Source: Uranotaenia lowii | Lineage: Eukaryota; Arthropoda; Insecta; Diptera; Culicidae | DNA: 64,000 bases | Direction: 5' to 3' | Assembly: GCF_029784155.1 (NCBI RefSeq) | Contig: NC_073691.1 | Span: forward strand, 25,309,011-25,373,010 | Shown: in pieces, positions 34,374 through 45,554 of the stretch | Position numbering within the stretch: the first letter of the stretch is position 1 | Layout of the letters: every line of letters begins with the position of its first letter | Position numbers and translations under genes: made by a program | Notes under the pieces: model-generated | What the model saw: the letters and a program-made list of their open reading frames with translations, nothing else | Databases searched by the model: none | What the model was told of the DNA's origin: nothing

Positions 34374-35812
34374 GGCTAACTAAACAGAATCATATTCAAA
34401 GGAACCGCAAACGCGATATTTATAATAAGTCCATTTTTTAAGGATTAGATTAAACAAAATTGGATCCGAAAATTTTCACAGAAGATCAATTTGCGACTCG
34501 ATACTTCTTTTTTCTCTCAACTCCAATGAAGAAAAGGCCAACGGTTCAACTCGATTGATAGCTGCCAATACGGTTGAAGCTTTGCCCGGGTAAATCTGCA
34601 GTACAGCATATTTCCACTTTGTCATCGCTCTAGAAGGGGGTTCATTCCTTGCGAAATAACCCACCGTTAATTAGTGCATTCAGTCTTTGTCTCCTCGCTT
34701 GCGAAGTCCATTGAGTCAGAGACCCTCGCGGATTGCCCCAGCATAACGCGATCGCGATTGACATTTTTGCTACCCGCATTGAGAGACCCGCAATGATCAT
34801 AAATATGCTCGCGACCATAGCTGGCCCCAGTTAATTGTGCGAAATTGCCATCGTGAAATCGCGGAAAACCTGTGCCTCGGCCAATCGGCCGAGGCGGCGT
34901 GATGTTGTAAAATTTTATGCTCATGAAAATTGATCAAACCTTCCTATGTTCGATGACGGAACAGCAGGGCCGCAAATTATAACAATAACAATAACAATCG
35001 CTAGATCGAAGGGGAAAAAACCCTTTCGGCAGTCGTAAATTGGGCGCTAAGGAGTTGCTTCGAGGAAAATGGGATTTCGATTTCAGTTTCAGCAGCGCCA
35101 CCAACCCCCCGGTTTAAATATTAATGGGAAGTCGTCCATTTGCATTTGATGATGGTGGTCCACCGACCGAAGCATTGAAAGTGAAGTTATGTGTCGATCT
35201 TGATGAGCTATGTTGGTCGTTTACTGTTTGTTGCTACTGCCCAAAGCCCGTCTTATTATTGGGTCCATTAAGGAACGAGGTCGCTTGTTTTTTTTTCTCT
35301 CATGTTTTGTTTTTATGACATAGAAAAAGCTTTTGCTCAAAGATTTTCGATTTTTTTTTCTCTGGGGCCTTTCTTCGATCGGAACCGCACCCAGAGCATT
35401 TAGTTGTGGCCAGTTTTATAAAGTTTTTCCTCCCTCCGCTACTCTATTTAATAGTCTATTTTCTGTTTTATGGCTCATTTTTTTTCCTCTATCACGCCGA
35501 TCTCATATGAATGGGAAATCGAATTAAGTCCGGTAATGTGTGTCAGTAGTCATAAATTGGAATGAATGGGCTCTTTTGGCGCGGCGTGGTTGTCCGGCAG
35601 CAACAACTCAGCAGCTTCCATTGAGAAGCTGAGGTTATGATTTTTCCTGCCTAATGAGTCTTGTTTCTCGAATTTTTCCAAGGTATTTTTTGTTATGGAA
35701 TTTATTTTAACAATATAATAGATTTTTTCACTTTTTCTAAATATTCCCAAGTCTGACGAGCCAATCAAGTTTTCTAAATACATGCAATTTACAGAATATC
35801 GAAACAAATCAC
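34374..35812. other. Unique island, no gene supported
   Basis: GC-balanced, particularly 34660-35110. Contains a perfect 9-bp stem GCCTCGGCC / GGCCGAGGC with a 4-nt loop at 34874-34895, and short AACAAT repeats at 34979-34999. Short ORFs have no recognisable domain. A candidate for conserved host non-coding DNA. Confidence 0.4.
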
Positions 35813-36160
35813 TGGACTGAGACTTCCGCTAGTAAAAAAAAGAGAAGCGAAATCGAACTTTTGATAATGAAAAATTTTCAGTTCGAAACCATTGATGTTT
35901 CAGTTCAGCAGAAGTCCTCATTCTCATGCCAGAAAAAGATGAACTGAATAACAGTTAATGCTAGAAAAAAAAACAGATTGAGACTTCTGCCAACAGAAAT
36001 AAGGTAAGGTGAGTTGAGACTTAATTAAAAACCCGATTTGGGTTTTTTTTTTCTAAAATATTATAAAAATGGAGCCTTCAATTGAAACATCTTCTGTAAG
36101 AGATAGAAAAAGTGGGTTGAGTTTTGTTCTTGTAAAATTTGAAGAAGATTATTGAGACTG
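35813..36160 (-). repeat. Minus-strand AAGTCTCAATCCA-type repeats
   Basis: GGACTGAGACTTCCGC (35813), GATTGAGACTTCTGCC (35976), GAGTTGAGACTT (36010) and TTATTGAGACTGCTG (36151) are the reverse complement of the motif at 27.7-29.0 kb. An additional plus-oriented form, CAGCAGAAGTCC, is at about 35904. Confidence 0.5.
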
Positions 36161-37180
36161 CTGGTAAAAAAATCACCTAAGCTGCGTGGCCATTGCCAAT
36201 CAAACGTGACATGACCACCTTCATCAATTGCCGCAGCAACACCATTCGAGTCCCATTGAGGTTGTAAAAGTTAATAGAATCGGATAAAAATTTCCGCATT
36301 ACCATAGCCATCAATGGAGGAGAGCAGAAAGAGGTCGCCTTCCAGCAGTTGATCAAACAAAAACAACAACAACAGCACGCAGTTAATCAGGCGCAAATGT
36401 TACGAAACAAACACTTTTCCACACGAATCGGGAGGCGTGATTTTCTGTGCCCGGCTCTATCACCACATTCATTTTACCTTTTCTCCACGTAGTCTCTTCT
36501 CTTTCTCGACCAATCAATCAATCGGTCTAAAATCACGTCATTCACGAGCGCGCGGAAGCAATAGATCCTTCTTATTACAAAGCTCAAACCCGGGATCGAT
36601 CAATCGACGATCGCCGCGCGTTTCGTCAAATCAATTCCCCGACTCAACAACGTTGGGGCAGCGAATCGAACGAGATTTAAATTATGTTTTTGCACTGTCT
36701 CTCCCTCTCTCACTAGAGCTAGTTCAATTCACATCACACCAAGCCACAAAGTTTCAATTTTGATGGCGAATCGTGATTAGGCCATCAAAGTTTCAAAGTC
36801 TAATATCATCAACTGCTCGACTCGGCTCCGGTCGTTGGTTGATCTTTCTTTTGGTTGGGATGGAATCAGCAACCACAAAAAACAGCGGTAAGAAATTGAG
36901 GAACCTAATCAGATCCTCTTTTGAAACGGCTCGTAACTGGGTTCCATTTTTGATAAATTGGACGAGCGATGATTGATTTCTATGACGTTGAATCCTTTCG
37001 AGATTATTGACTAATCAGCACTAGCTTACAGTAAGTTTTATACTTCGAAAAACATGACATAATATAATTTAAAATAACATTAAACTTATTCTCAAAGTTT
37101 ACTGTTGACGAAATTTTAGTTTTGTTTGCTATCGGGTATGTGACACTATGCGTGATGGGGGTCAAACTATCATGTAAACA
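36161..37180. other. Unique island, no gene supported
   Basis: Balanced composition, with AACAACAACAACAGCACGCAG (36363-36383) and a cluster of GATCGATC/CGATCG words (36520-36620). The 108-codon ORF at 36437-36763 shows no domain and is Ser/Pro-rich. Possibly regulatory host DNA. Confidence 0.35.
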
Positions 37181-37625
37181 TTTTTCTACTTCAAATATCC
37201 TCCCAGGACATATTTTGCGATTACTTCTCGTATTATGTAGAATAAATTATAAGGGAACACCCCTCCCTTCTTTGTATCTCCCTAATGGAAAGAGAGAAGG
37301 GCCTCAAATAATCATAGTAACCTTTCTTGTATTCAAATGCTCTCTCATGCCAAATTTGGTCCCATTTGATCTATCAGTTCTCCAGTTATGTAAAACTTAT
37401 ATATGGTCCCCTCCCTCCTGGATTTCGCCAAAAAAAATATGAGCGCCCCCTTCTCCCATTCCTATCTTTACATTCAAAGGAGGAAGGGGTATCGAACCAT
37501 CATAGAAACGTACCTCGTACCCGAATAGACTCCCATGCCAAATTTGGTACCATTTGCTTGGATGGTTCTTAAGTTATGCAAACATTTGCCTTCTGTTTAG
37601 GCGGACAGACAGAAAAAAAAATGAT
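37181..37625 (-). mobile_element. Decayed Helitron 5' portion with internal repeats
   Basis: Three units carry TGCCAAATTTGG with CCATTTG-ATC and AGTTATG-AAA, matching the internal repeats of the Helitrons at 50.1 and 59.5 kb. At the right lies GGACAGACAGAAA, which corresponds (on minus) to the CTGTCTGTC block near the 5' end of those Helitrons. The terminal TC and TATATATA bases are not preserved, so this is an old copy. Confidence 0.65.
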
Positions 37626-37659
37626 ACCTAATTGTACTTTTAATGCATGATAACATAAT

Positions 37660-38227
<568 letters not shown>

Positions 38228-39120
38228 TTAGGTTTTTTCATTTTGAAATTAGAATCATTCTGAGATTGTCAGCCGAAGTTTTTTCTTCCAAAAAAGAAAA
38301 TGTAAAAATTAGGACCAAAAATACCGTGATTTAAAACATAGTTCCATTCTATGAACTTCAAGTTGAGTTCCATTTCTCTTCCTTGCGATGGTTCAGTCCA
38401 TTTTGTGCCATTTTTGCCAAACTGCATTTTGGATAGCTACGAATAAAGGCATAAAAAATATCAAATCAGAATTCGGCTGCTGAACTTAATTTTGTTTGAG
38501 TACGCCAGTCAGAATTTAGTTTTGCGATTGCCCACCCAAACGCAAAGTTGAGGGCTGTTTTGAACCAAAACAACTTAATTTTGAGCTTGAAAAAAGGAGC
38601 GTGTAGTCAACTGCAAATTATACCCATAATACTGCTGGACCAGATGGTTATCAAATTCCATCGGAAAGTTCAACATTATTCTGATTATCGTACCAAGAAA
38701 TTCACTTTTGAGTGACCTTGATGCAATTCTAATTATTTGATTGTGCGATCTTAGAATTAACAGGACGTTCGCGCTGTACCAAGTACTCATTTCTCAGATA
38801 AATCATTCAGAATACCTTAATTGATCCCGAATAGTTGAAAACGGGTTTCAATTTCGATTACCAGCAATATAGTGCTGCCATCTAAGACTTGAAACTAAAA
38901 AATAGTGTTTAACTGATATAAAAATAAGTATTTTTTAATTAAAAGCCTTATTTTTACTTATCATTTCACGTGATGGTAATTTAAAAAAAAACAGCAGTGT
39001 GATAAAGTAGTATAGCTGAAATATCAGATTCCTTAGTGCTAGAGACAAATATTTAAAAAAAAAACCCTCAAAAACCTTTTGGAAAACTAGAAAATTATAA
39101 ATCCAAATATTTTGTAAAAC
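38228..39120. other. AT-rich unique sequence
   Basis: No gene or repeat is recognised. The minus ORF at 38575-38790 has no domain. Confidence 0.35.
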
Positions 39121-39493
39121 AAGCTTGCCAGATTTTCAATACTAAATTTGGGAAAAGTCCGGTTCAGCCCGGTGTCCGGATTTTATTGAAAAAAGCCCAG
39201 GTTTTAACAGGATTTATTAACCTTCATCGCCAAATCGAACAAAAAAAAAACAATCATGAAAGGTTATATGAAAGCCTAAAATACAATTCTAAATTTACTG
39301 ATAAGTTTTGATGAAAAAACATTTTTCAAGTATTTTTTCTTGTTTTTTGTTGAGAAATTCCTGAGTTATGAACAAATTTTCCCGGATATTGCCCAGATTT
39401 TTGGTCGACATTTTGAAATCGAATCCCCGAATTTCGCCAGGTTTTTAGATAAAATAGCCCGGATTAGGTTTTCAGATGAAATTTGGCAACTTT
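39121..39493. mobile_element. TTGCCAGAT-ended MITE, copy 1
   Basis: The left end reads AAGCTTGCCAGATT (39121-39134) and the right end, reverse-complemented, AAAGTTGCCAAATT. CCCGG and CCGGATT words stand inside both ends (AGTCCGGTTCAGCCCGG on the left, AGCCCGGATTAGG on the right). Length about 373 bp, non-coding; a 66-codon ORF (39340-39540) only crosses it. Related copies are at 44048, 50055 and 51980. Confidence 0.6.
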
Positions 39494-41170
39494 ATTGTAG
39501 ACAAGAGAAATATTTTGGAAATGATTTTTTTTTTTCATAAAAGAGTTATACAGTCTTACATATAACTTTCTTCGAAAGCCTTCATTTTTTTCCCGACAAA
39601 ATTACACAATTCATATTCGATAAGCGCGAACCGAACCAAAGGCTTTCTGACTGATTGAACAAAGTGCGTGGCGTGAGCTAGACGCATCGAAAGATCGATT
39701 ACATGACAAGCCATCAGCAAACGTTTTGCAGAAAATGTAGACAGACCACTAAACGTTTGAAATTGAAATGAAGACGAAGAAAAAATGTATCAAAATACTC
39801 TAACGCTAACCAATCGACTCCTATTACAAATTCCCTCCCTGTCAGTCTCCTTCTTCAGCTGAAAAAAAAACCGAACTGACAGAGTCCGGCTCCGTAAAAA
39901 TTATTGACCGTTCGTATTGAGTTGGTGGTAATCGAAAACCGCCTCGAGTCCGGGGACCCCGAAACCGGGTCTCGGAGGTAATGATGGCAAATAAAATAAC
40001 AATCATAATTATCCGTCAATTATGAAATTGAATCACGCGCTCTCTCTCCCATGAGCAAACGAACAGCAGCCAACAGTAGATTACACGATTTATGAGTAAA
40101 AAAAGGAAAGAAACGAAACGGGAGCACTGACTGGCTGGAGAGAGACCCCCGGTTTTCCGATGCAGATTTGAGGAGACAGAAGACGAAGTTGGGGATCCCG
40201 AAAAGGGGAGATCCGAGGTTCATAATGAAAATAAATATGAGAAATAATGTAACGTGACGGATTAGTTTGGAGTAGGTATGTGGCTCGGAGAACGAAAAGA
40301 GTAAGGGAAACATATTTCGAGGAAAGTAGAAGAAAAATCCAACTTCAAAGTAAGTCGTATAGCTACAGACAGATGTAGCTTCTGTTTATTGAGCTCGGAT
40401 TTCCTCGAAAGGTCCAACACAGAAGGTCCCAGTGTCTGTTAGTAGTTTTTTAATGTTTTTTTTTCATCTCTCTCAGCCTCCACTGTCCACCACAAGAAGG
40501 CGGCCGAGCTGTCAGATGGAGAGTAGAGTCGCTGGAAACCGGTAAGATTGTAACAGATTTTTTTTTTCTTTTTATGCTTTCAGTATGCACAAACGCCAAT
40601 TGAATTCAGTGTCAGCGACGACGACGTGTGTAGTTCGGTAGCCGAGTCGGGCCAAACTCGACAACAGGATGCATCCGAAGCAGCAGCAGCACCCAATCAT
40701 TGGGGATTGGGGCGAGATCGTGATTTTATCATGCCGATTGCAATCTTGGCCATAGCCCAACAGACGAAGTCCCTGGAGAGACAGCAGCAAGGTTAGCTGC
40801 TGCTGTTCAAAGACGACGGATCGACTGGGTTCAGCCCATTATCGGTTCTCCACTTCGTGGAGAACGATGTGAGGCAAAGGGGATCGGGTTCAACAACGAT
40901 TAAAACCGGGCCTCATCGAGTCGCTGAAGAGCACGAAGAGAAATTTTCAATTCAAAATTGGACTTTTGTTTCGGAGAAAGGTTCTTGAAGACAAGTCCTC
41001 GATTCAAGTTCCCTAAGGATCGTATTTAAGTCCTAATGTTTTCAATCGTACTATTACATTTCCAAAAAAAGATATAACAAAAAATAACACTTATAAGAAA
41101 AGGTCAAAAAAGGTCAAAATTTGTCTGTTCGAAGTTAAATAAAGATTTGTTATTGAAAAACTTATCTAGT
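39494..41170. other. Unique island, no gene supported
   Basis: GC-balanced from about 39840 to 40980, with CCGGGGACCCCG at 39951-39962 and AGCAGCAGCAGC near 40680. Short ORFs on minus (40020-40313, 40572-40790) have no recognisable domain. Likely host non-coding sequence. Confidence 0.35.
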
Positions 41171-41174
41171 ACAG

Positions 41175-42190
41175 CTGTGTTCGATGTTTACTCTTGGGCT
41201 CGTATTCACGACTCAAGAGGCAACAAGGACTTTTAATAAATCCTAGGAGCATGTAAATTTGAAATCAGTGCGTGGCGAAGGAATTTTGTCTGAATCCTTT
41301 CCAGTCTTTCGCTGTGGACATAGTGATAGGGTGCCCAGACCTGTACCGCATATTCCAGAACCCTGCATAGCAGAAAACTGTTTTCAGAGCATACGGGTCT
41401 TGGAAGTTGATCGTATTTCGACGCAGGAGGCCTAGCAAAGCGAAGACTTGTAGCGTTTTAACAAATGGCAGCTTTCGAGGTATTCAATGAAGGTTACTCT
41501 TTCAAGAGAGGTGCAACTTAAAACGAAGTCGTAGACGACTAAAAAAGCTTATGCACTTATTACTTATTACTTTTACTTTGCATTTTTTGGCGTTTACCTC
41601 CATACCGTTTACCTCCAATCGGATCATGATAATAAGCGATCGATGTCCTTCTACACATTCCAGTATAGATTTGACGGTCCGGTAGATATCTAAGCGAACA
41701 GCAGTTTCGGTGGCTGAAGGAAAATTAGGAAGATAAGCGGTCCTACGTAGCTGCCCTGCGGTACACCAGAAGGCATGTCGATCATGGAGTAGTGAGTTCC
41801 ACGAATGTTTAAAAAACTTCGACGATTCAGCACAGCCATTAAGTGGCCACACAGGAAATCCATATCGATCAAGTTTATCTCTTATCATTACATTTGTCAA
41901 GTTGAACGTGTCTTGATAAACCCGTGCTGGACCTCGATGAGTATCGGAGCTGCTGCTGAGTAAATTCTTTCGTAAATCCGGACTCCTATTTAGCACTTTG
42001 GAAAAGCAACGAAGAATGGACACTGGCCTGTGATTCTCCACGCGATGAGCATTCCCTGACTTATGGATCGGTGAGATAGATGCGATTTTTCATGGTTTAA
42101 GAAGAATATCGAGATCGACTGGCGACTTTGGAATCCCATCAGGCCCAGATCTTTTCGAAGGATCCCGAAAATTAAGCATTTTCAGAACTT
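41175..42190 (-). pseudogene. Jockey/CR1-like LINE reverse transcriptase, decayed
   Basis: On minus, the order is SGPDGIP (about 42160), IHKSGNAHRVENHRPVSIL with RCFSKVL (about 42080-41995), IDMDFLCGHLMAVL and then MPSGVPQGSYVGPLIFLIF (41872-41700), and the C-terminal LEYAVQVWAPYHYVHSERLE with RIQTKFLRHAL (about 41365-41260). The YADD region between VPQGS and LEYAVQ is not recognisable, and stops and frameshifts occur throughout. The motifs resemble those of the intact copy at 32514-34109, so it is probably a related but older family. It is inactive. Confidence 0.85.
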
Positions 42191-44040
42191 CTTGGTCAGC
42201 CTGCGCAATCTGATGAAACTACAGCTTATCGTTTTTCCACTCGTATGCACTTTCTGGAGACTATAAATATTGTGTTGTATTTTACTAACTTATCACAAGT
42301 TTAAACTAAAATCAAGCATAGCAAAATTGGGACAGAATGCCCACAAGACCACGTGTTTTACGTTCAAATTTTGAATGCTGTTAACTTTTGAGAAAACTCG
42401 AATATCAAAACAAAATGCCATTCTTTTTATTAGCTGACTCCCAAAACAATGCATAGTTCTAACAAATTTCGCCCTTGTTCGAGTTAAAAAGATGCACCAA
42501 TATTTGACTCGAAAGTAATAATAAATGATTTTTTGCCAAAAATACGATGAATATGTATTTAAACTTTAATTTTTCAATTATTACCTTTCGTATAATCATT
42601 GTTCTTTTCTCACCACCCTTTTCATATGGTGCATTGTGTCCACTTGTTTTCTGGCTGTTTAAGTTTTTTACAAAAATATAATCAAAATCGTGTTCTAAAT
42701 CTGATCTTAATCATCGTTAACTTTCAATTTGGTTCTTAGATGATTGGTATCGCTGTAAATGCGATTATGCTTAACTGGTGCGTCTTGTACAGTTGTCCCC
42801 TACCAATGTTGTCGTTTAGGCGACGGGCGTGTAAGTGCGTAGAATGTCCCAAAGATATGCGCGGTCCTATAGCGGGGGGTCACATCCCCCCCCCCCCCCC
42901 CACTCAAGCGGGAGAAAAACTATAAAATATATGAAAACTCTCGAAATTCATTAAAATTTAGAACTTTTCCTAATCGGTATACCGTTGAATTTTCGAATTC
43001 AACTCCGTGGGAATGTTTCCAAATAAATTTCAGTCAAATTTCCCATTGTCATGATTAATTTTCCAATAGGCATTTTAGAACCATAGGACTTTAGCTAGCA
43101 GTTTCTTACCTTTGTTATCTTTTTTTAACATTGCAACTATTATGTAATGTTAATCCTCTAAAACCATTTTTTGTCGCTGAAAAATAAGTTAAGTCTTATG
43201 AATACATACCACTTTAGTTCTGCGAATAACTTTATCGTTTAGAAAACAATTTTAACATTTTTTTCTTCAAAAATTGCATAACAACATGGGCTAAATAGCT
43301 TATTTAATTTCAGTACTTTTTCGTTTGTGACATTTTTGCCGATCTGTAGTCGATTTTCCTAATTTTCTTCTTTTCAACATAACATAGGATCTTTTTTTTT
43401 AATTAATATAAGAATGCTGGGAAGTTTAAGACCTAACTGTCAATATCCATTTTAGATCGAAAAACACATGGACCAAAGATTTCTGATGCGACCAAAATGA
43501 GAATGGAAAAAATGAGTGTTAAGGTTTTCTTAGATGTAGCATTTGACAACTACTTGTGAAATAGTAAAATAGCTATTAGTAAGGATATTTATCTTAGATT
43601 TGCATATTTTGAGTCATTCTGCGGAAAAAGTAAGTTGAAATAAGTTTTGGCTTGGGTTTAATGCCGATTATAGTAAACCCCGTCTAAAAGTGGGTTTAAA
43701 AGAGTAAGTAAATAAAAATATTGATTTTTTTTTAATAATGCAGTAAATTGAAATCGAACATCGATTTAAAAAAAAAAATTCCGATGTCTGTAGAACATGA
43801 TGTAAATAAAAAAAATTAAAACTTCAAAATAAAGGGAACCAATTTGTTATCTTGTTTCTTGCTTTCTGTGTGATTGAAATCGTTGACGTTACAATGCGAC
43901 TCTGTTTAATTTGGATGATTATTTTGATGATTAATGATTAGGATTTTCGATCTTCAGAAAAATATCGATCTCCAAGATAGATTCAGATGGAAGGTCGAAG
44001 GTGTATCGATCACCTAAAAATCGATGCTTGATGATTGATC
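42191..44040. other. AT-rich sequence with a C16 run
   Basis: Nothing coding is seen. A run of 16 C (42886-42901) follows GCGGGGGGTCACAT. From about 43950, ATCGAT and GATCGA words accumulate and continue on the far side of the next MITE (44590-44710), suggesting that the MITE inserted into an older element. Confidence 0.4.
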
Positions 44041-44402
44041 TGTGATAAATCCGGGCATTCGATTTTAAAAGTGACGACCATCAATCCGGGCAATATCCGG
44101 GCAAATTTTCTCAAAACCCAGAAATTACTCAACAAAAAGGAAGAAAACAAAATTGAAGAAAAACATTTTTTTTTTTTTTCATCAAAATTCGTCAGCAGAT
44201 TTTTGATTGTATTTTTGGCTTATCATGAATATTTTTATTAAACTTGCTCAAAAACTTTTGTTTTGGAGGCGTTTGGTTTGATTGCCAAATAAAGTGGGGG
44301 CATTTTTCAATTAAATCCGGACAACCGGGCCGGGCCGAACTGTTCCCAAATTTTGTATAAAATATCCGGGCAAACCCGGATAACATCGGGCAATCTGGCA
44401 AC
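44041..44402. mobile_element. TTGCCAGAT-ended MITE, copy 2
   Basis: The right end (reverse-complemented) is GTTGCCAGATTGCCCG, followed inwards by CCGGGTTTGCCCGG. The left end carries AATCCGGGCATTCG and CAATCCGGGCAATATCC, but its terminal bases are not clear. It shares GGCAACTTTATT at the right edge with the copy at 39121-39493. Confidence 0.6.
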
Positions 44403-45196
44403 TTTATTATAAACGCTTAAATTTAGATTTTCAAAATACTGAAAAAATCTAGACAAAAATTCCAAAAATGCCAATCCTATTTTAAGTATTGAAATACACT
44501 AAAAGCCCAGAGCAAATGGCAATCTTTGACATCGAACCGGTAAAAAGAATTTAAATCTAAATAACTAAGCTCAACGAGAAAAAAAAAATTCAAAGGATCG
44601 GAAGATCGAATCGAAAATGAACGGATCTAATCGATGTTTTTCATACCAAAGAATCGATTAAAAAAAATCGAAAATCTGAGTTCAAAAGATTGATCTTTCA
44701 TAAACCGATCCAAAAATCAACCAATTCAAGTCCTAACAATTCTACTTTGAATTTCATAATAAGTTTAAATGCAAAAAAAAAACGCAAGAGAATATTATAA
44801 AATTAATCATCATTCGAAAAACTCATTCATCCAAAAATTCGCTCAGATCAAACGAATATAAAACTGATAAATGATACATCGGGGAACGTTCAACTTTTTT
44901 GGATAAGATGTTTATTCTGAAACATTTTTGATGTAGGATAAGAGCTTCGTTTACACTTTCCGGCAACAGCTCTGGTCCCTTTACACGTATTTTAAGCCAA
45001 TAAAATCAAACAATTAAAAAAATGATCATTTTTGCCAATTTTCATCGTAAGTTGCCTATTGGCATTTTTGTAGTATTAAATATTTTCAAAATTGAAGGAA
45101 AATCATGAATCTGAAATGAAAATCAAAATATTGTAAAAAACTTTGATTTTAGAAAAAAGCGAGTATATGAATTTGAAGAAAAAAAAATAGAATTTA
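44403..45196. other. AT-rich sequence, no feature
   Basis: Many ATCGAT-like words at 44590-44710. No ORF of interest. Confidence 0.3.
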
Positions 45197-45554
45197 GATA
45201 TCAGTATCTTCAATGTAATTTAACGACTGATTTGTTTTCGTGTTGATTTGGAATGGCATTTCAGTCAATGATGTTTGTTATTAATAATACAATATAGTTT
45301 GCATTATATCCGACGTTTCGGCCGTAGATTCGGGCCTTTTTCAAAGGAAATCTAGGAATTTATTTGGAATTTTTTTTATAAATATAAAGTTGTTACAATT
45401 TTACTGGGTGTTTTACTTACTATGCGTTGTACTGTATTTATGTTGTCGATGCACAACAAAATCGACAACATAAATACAGTACAACGCATAGTAAGTAAAA
45501 CACCCAGTAAAATTGTAACAACTTTATATTTATAAAAAAAAGGATATCAGTATC
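45197..45554 (-). mobile_element. Penelope-like fragment with perfect palindrome, 12-bp target duplication
   Basis: GATATCAGTATC occurs at 45197-45208 and 45543-45554 and encloses 334 bp. The right half is a perfect inverted repeat: arms 45370-45450 and 45461-45541 (81 bp each) around a 10-nt loop. Left of it, on minus, lies a block with AAAGGCCCGAATCTACGGCC followed by GAAACGTCGG (about 45350-45305). This resembles the stem II-GAAA core of hammerhead ribozymes known from Penelope-like elements. Partial inverted terminal copies are a known habit of those elements. No reverse transcriptase is present. The family call rests on these features only. Confidence 0.6.
45370..45541. repeat. 81-bp perfect inverted repeat
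   Basis: Every base of 45370-45450 pairs with 45461-45541; the loop is GCACAACAAA. The next outward pair (45369 A, 45542 G) does not match. A transcript from either strand would form a fully paired hairpin of 81 bp. Lack of any mismatch implies recent origin or gene conversion between the arms. Confidence 0.97.

Noticed and set aside
42886..42901. C16 run as possible G-quadruplex (minus strand)
   Set aside because: A single homopolymer run with no other context; length is also prone to sequencing error.
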